NCBI GenBank assembly: GCA_910585875.1
Contig: CAJUIK010000006.1
Coordinates: 55,510 to 69,379 of the forward strand
DNA length: 13,870 nt
From: an uncultured Eubacteriales bacterium
GTDB taxonomy: Bacteria > Bacillota > Clostridia > Oscillospirales > Butyricicoccaceae
Direction of reading: 5' to 3'
A model generated the notes under the pieces. That model saw only the letters and a program-made list of their open reading frames with translations, made no database searches and was not told the DNA's origin. Positions 13,176 through 13,870 of this stretch are shown one piece after another. Within the stretch, counting starts at the first letter, position 1; the number at the start of each line of letters is the position of its first letter. The translations under genes and the position numbers were made by a program.

Positions 13176-13535
13176 TTAAAACTGGAGTCCGCCCTCGCGG
13201 GCGCCCTCTGCGAGTTCTTTGACACGGCCGTGATAGAGGTAGCCGCCGCGGTCGAACACCACGTTGCTGATCCCCTTGGCTTTTGCGCGTTCGGCCACCA
13301 GCAGGCCGATTTTCTTGGCCGCTTCCTTGTTGCCGCCGTAGGAATCAAAGCCCTTTTCGGTGGTGGAGGCAGAAACCAGAGTTGTGCCGCTGGCGTCGTC
13401 AATCACCTGAACATAGATGTGGTTCGCGCTGCGGAACACGTCCAGGCGGGGTCTTTCGGCCGTGCCGGAGATATTGGCGCGCACTCTCTTGTGGCGCTTC
13501 AGACGCTGCGCGTTTTTATCGATTTTCTTAACCAT
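13176..13535 (-). CDS. rplR: 50S ribosomal protein L18
   Basis: 119 residues, full length. L18 binds 5S rRNA and, with L5, helps place it in the central protuberance. Diagnostic are the basic N-terminus (KNAQRLKRHKRVRANISGT), ERPRLDVFRSANHIYVQVID, KKIGLLVAERAKAKGI and the ending VFDRGGYLYHGRVKELAEGA followed by REGGLQF. The ATG at 13535 is 14 nt after rplF, and the next gene rpsE begins 13 nt after its stop. Confidence 0.98.
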   Translation of the reverse strand: MVKKIDKNAQRLKRHKRVRANISGTAERPRLDVFRSANHIYVQVIDDASGTTLVSASTTEKGFDSYGGNKEAAKKIGLLVAERAKAKGISNVVFDRGGYLYHGRVKELAEGAREGGLQF

Positions 13536-13549
13536 AGCTGAGCGCCCCC

Positions 13550-13870
13550 TTATTTCTTCTTACCGCCGGCCTTGCCTTCCTTGCGGCGCACGACCTCGGT
13601 AGAATATTTGATGCCCTTGCCCTTATAAGGCTCAGGCGGTCTCTTTTCCCGCACTTCGGCGGCAAACTGGCCCACCTTCTGCTTGTCGGGGCCGGAGATG
13701 ACGATTTTGTTGGGGGCGGGCACTTCGATGGTGATGCCGGGAATTTCATCCATAATCACCTGGTGAGAATACCCCAGGTTCATCACCAACTGCTTGCCCT
13801 GCTTGGCCACGCGGTAGCCCACGCCGTTGACGTCCAGCTCTTTGCTGAAACCCTTTTCAACGCCTTCCAC
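13550..13870 (-). CDS. rplF: 50S ribosomal protein L6, C-terminal part (runs off the right edge)
   Basis: The last 106 complete codons of L6. GVEKGFSKELDVNGVGYRV, GKQLVMNLGYSHQV and EVPAPNKIVISGPDKQKVGQ cover the end of the first and nearly all of the second alpha/beta domain. The C-terminal signature RPPEPYKGKGIKYSTEVVRRKEGKAGGKKK is complete in pattern. The family is ~180 residues, so roughly 75 N-terminal residues lie beyond the window. The GTG at the very edge is an internal valine, not a start. L6 binds near the sarcin-ricin loop and the factor-binding site. rplR follows after 14 nt. Confidence 0.97.
   Translation of the reverse strand: MEGVEKGFSKELDVNGVGYRVAKQGKQLVMNLGYSHQVIMDEIPGITIEVPAPNKIVISGPDKQKVGQFAAEVREKRPPEPYKGKGIKYSTEVVRRKEGKAGGKKK

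Noticed and set aside
13868..13870. GTG at the right edge as the start of rplF
   Set aside because: Alignment by eye places it inside L6 (a valine before EGVEKGF), with about 75 residues missing upstream.

Overview
This window is a piece of a bacterial chromosome, most likely from a GC-rich member of the Clostridia (Firmicutes/Bacillota), probably near the Oscillospiraceae/Ruminococcaceae. The evidence is strong AGGAGG-type ribosome binding sites before nearly every gene, sigma-A-like promoters, and the gene order rplF-rplR-rpsE-rpmD-rplO-secY-adk-map-infA-rpmJ-rpsM-rpsK-rpsD-rpoA-rplQ. rpsD lies inside the alpha operon here, as in Clostridia; in Bacillus subtilis it is elsewhere. The family-level placement is inference.

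Left part (1-2310). The 5' part of an isoaspartyl dipeptidase gene (iadA) runs off the left edge on the minus strand. Divergent to it is a two-gene plus-strand unit of unknown function. It encodes a membrane-anchored, all-helical, HEAT-like protein (531-1631) and a small secreted protein (1652-2269) that looks like a circularly permuted papain/NlpC-P60-type cysteine hydrolase. The second gene is much more AT-rich than its surroundings. A bidirectional terminator separates it from the convergent mgsA. This pair is the least ordinary part of the window.

Middle part (2311-5794). Methylglyoxal synthase (mgsA, minus) and an alpha-phosphoglucomutase-type phosphohexomutase (pgcA-like, plus) are divergent, with two readable promoters between them. 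pgcA is followed by a small membrane-anchored protein of unknown function. A second bidirectional terminator separates that from a convergent cytidine deaminase-family gene that resembles blasticidin-S deaminase.

Right part (5865-13870). This is the downstream two thirds of the spc/alpha ribosomal superoperon, read right to left and entering mid-rplF. It encodes ribosomal proteins L6, L18, S5, L30, L15, L36, S13, S11, S4 and L17, plus SecY translocase, adenylate kinase, methionine aminopeptidase, IF1 and the RNA polymerase alpha subunit. Most genes are 3-20 nt apart and adk/map overlap. The wider gaps flanking infA and between rpoA and rplQ hold GC-rich hairpins. infA starts with TTG. The operon ends at a perfect 15-bp stem after rplQ. 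No tRNA, rRNA, CRISPR array, transposase or long repeat was seen, and no gap exceeds 300 bases.
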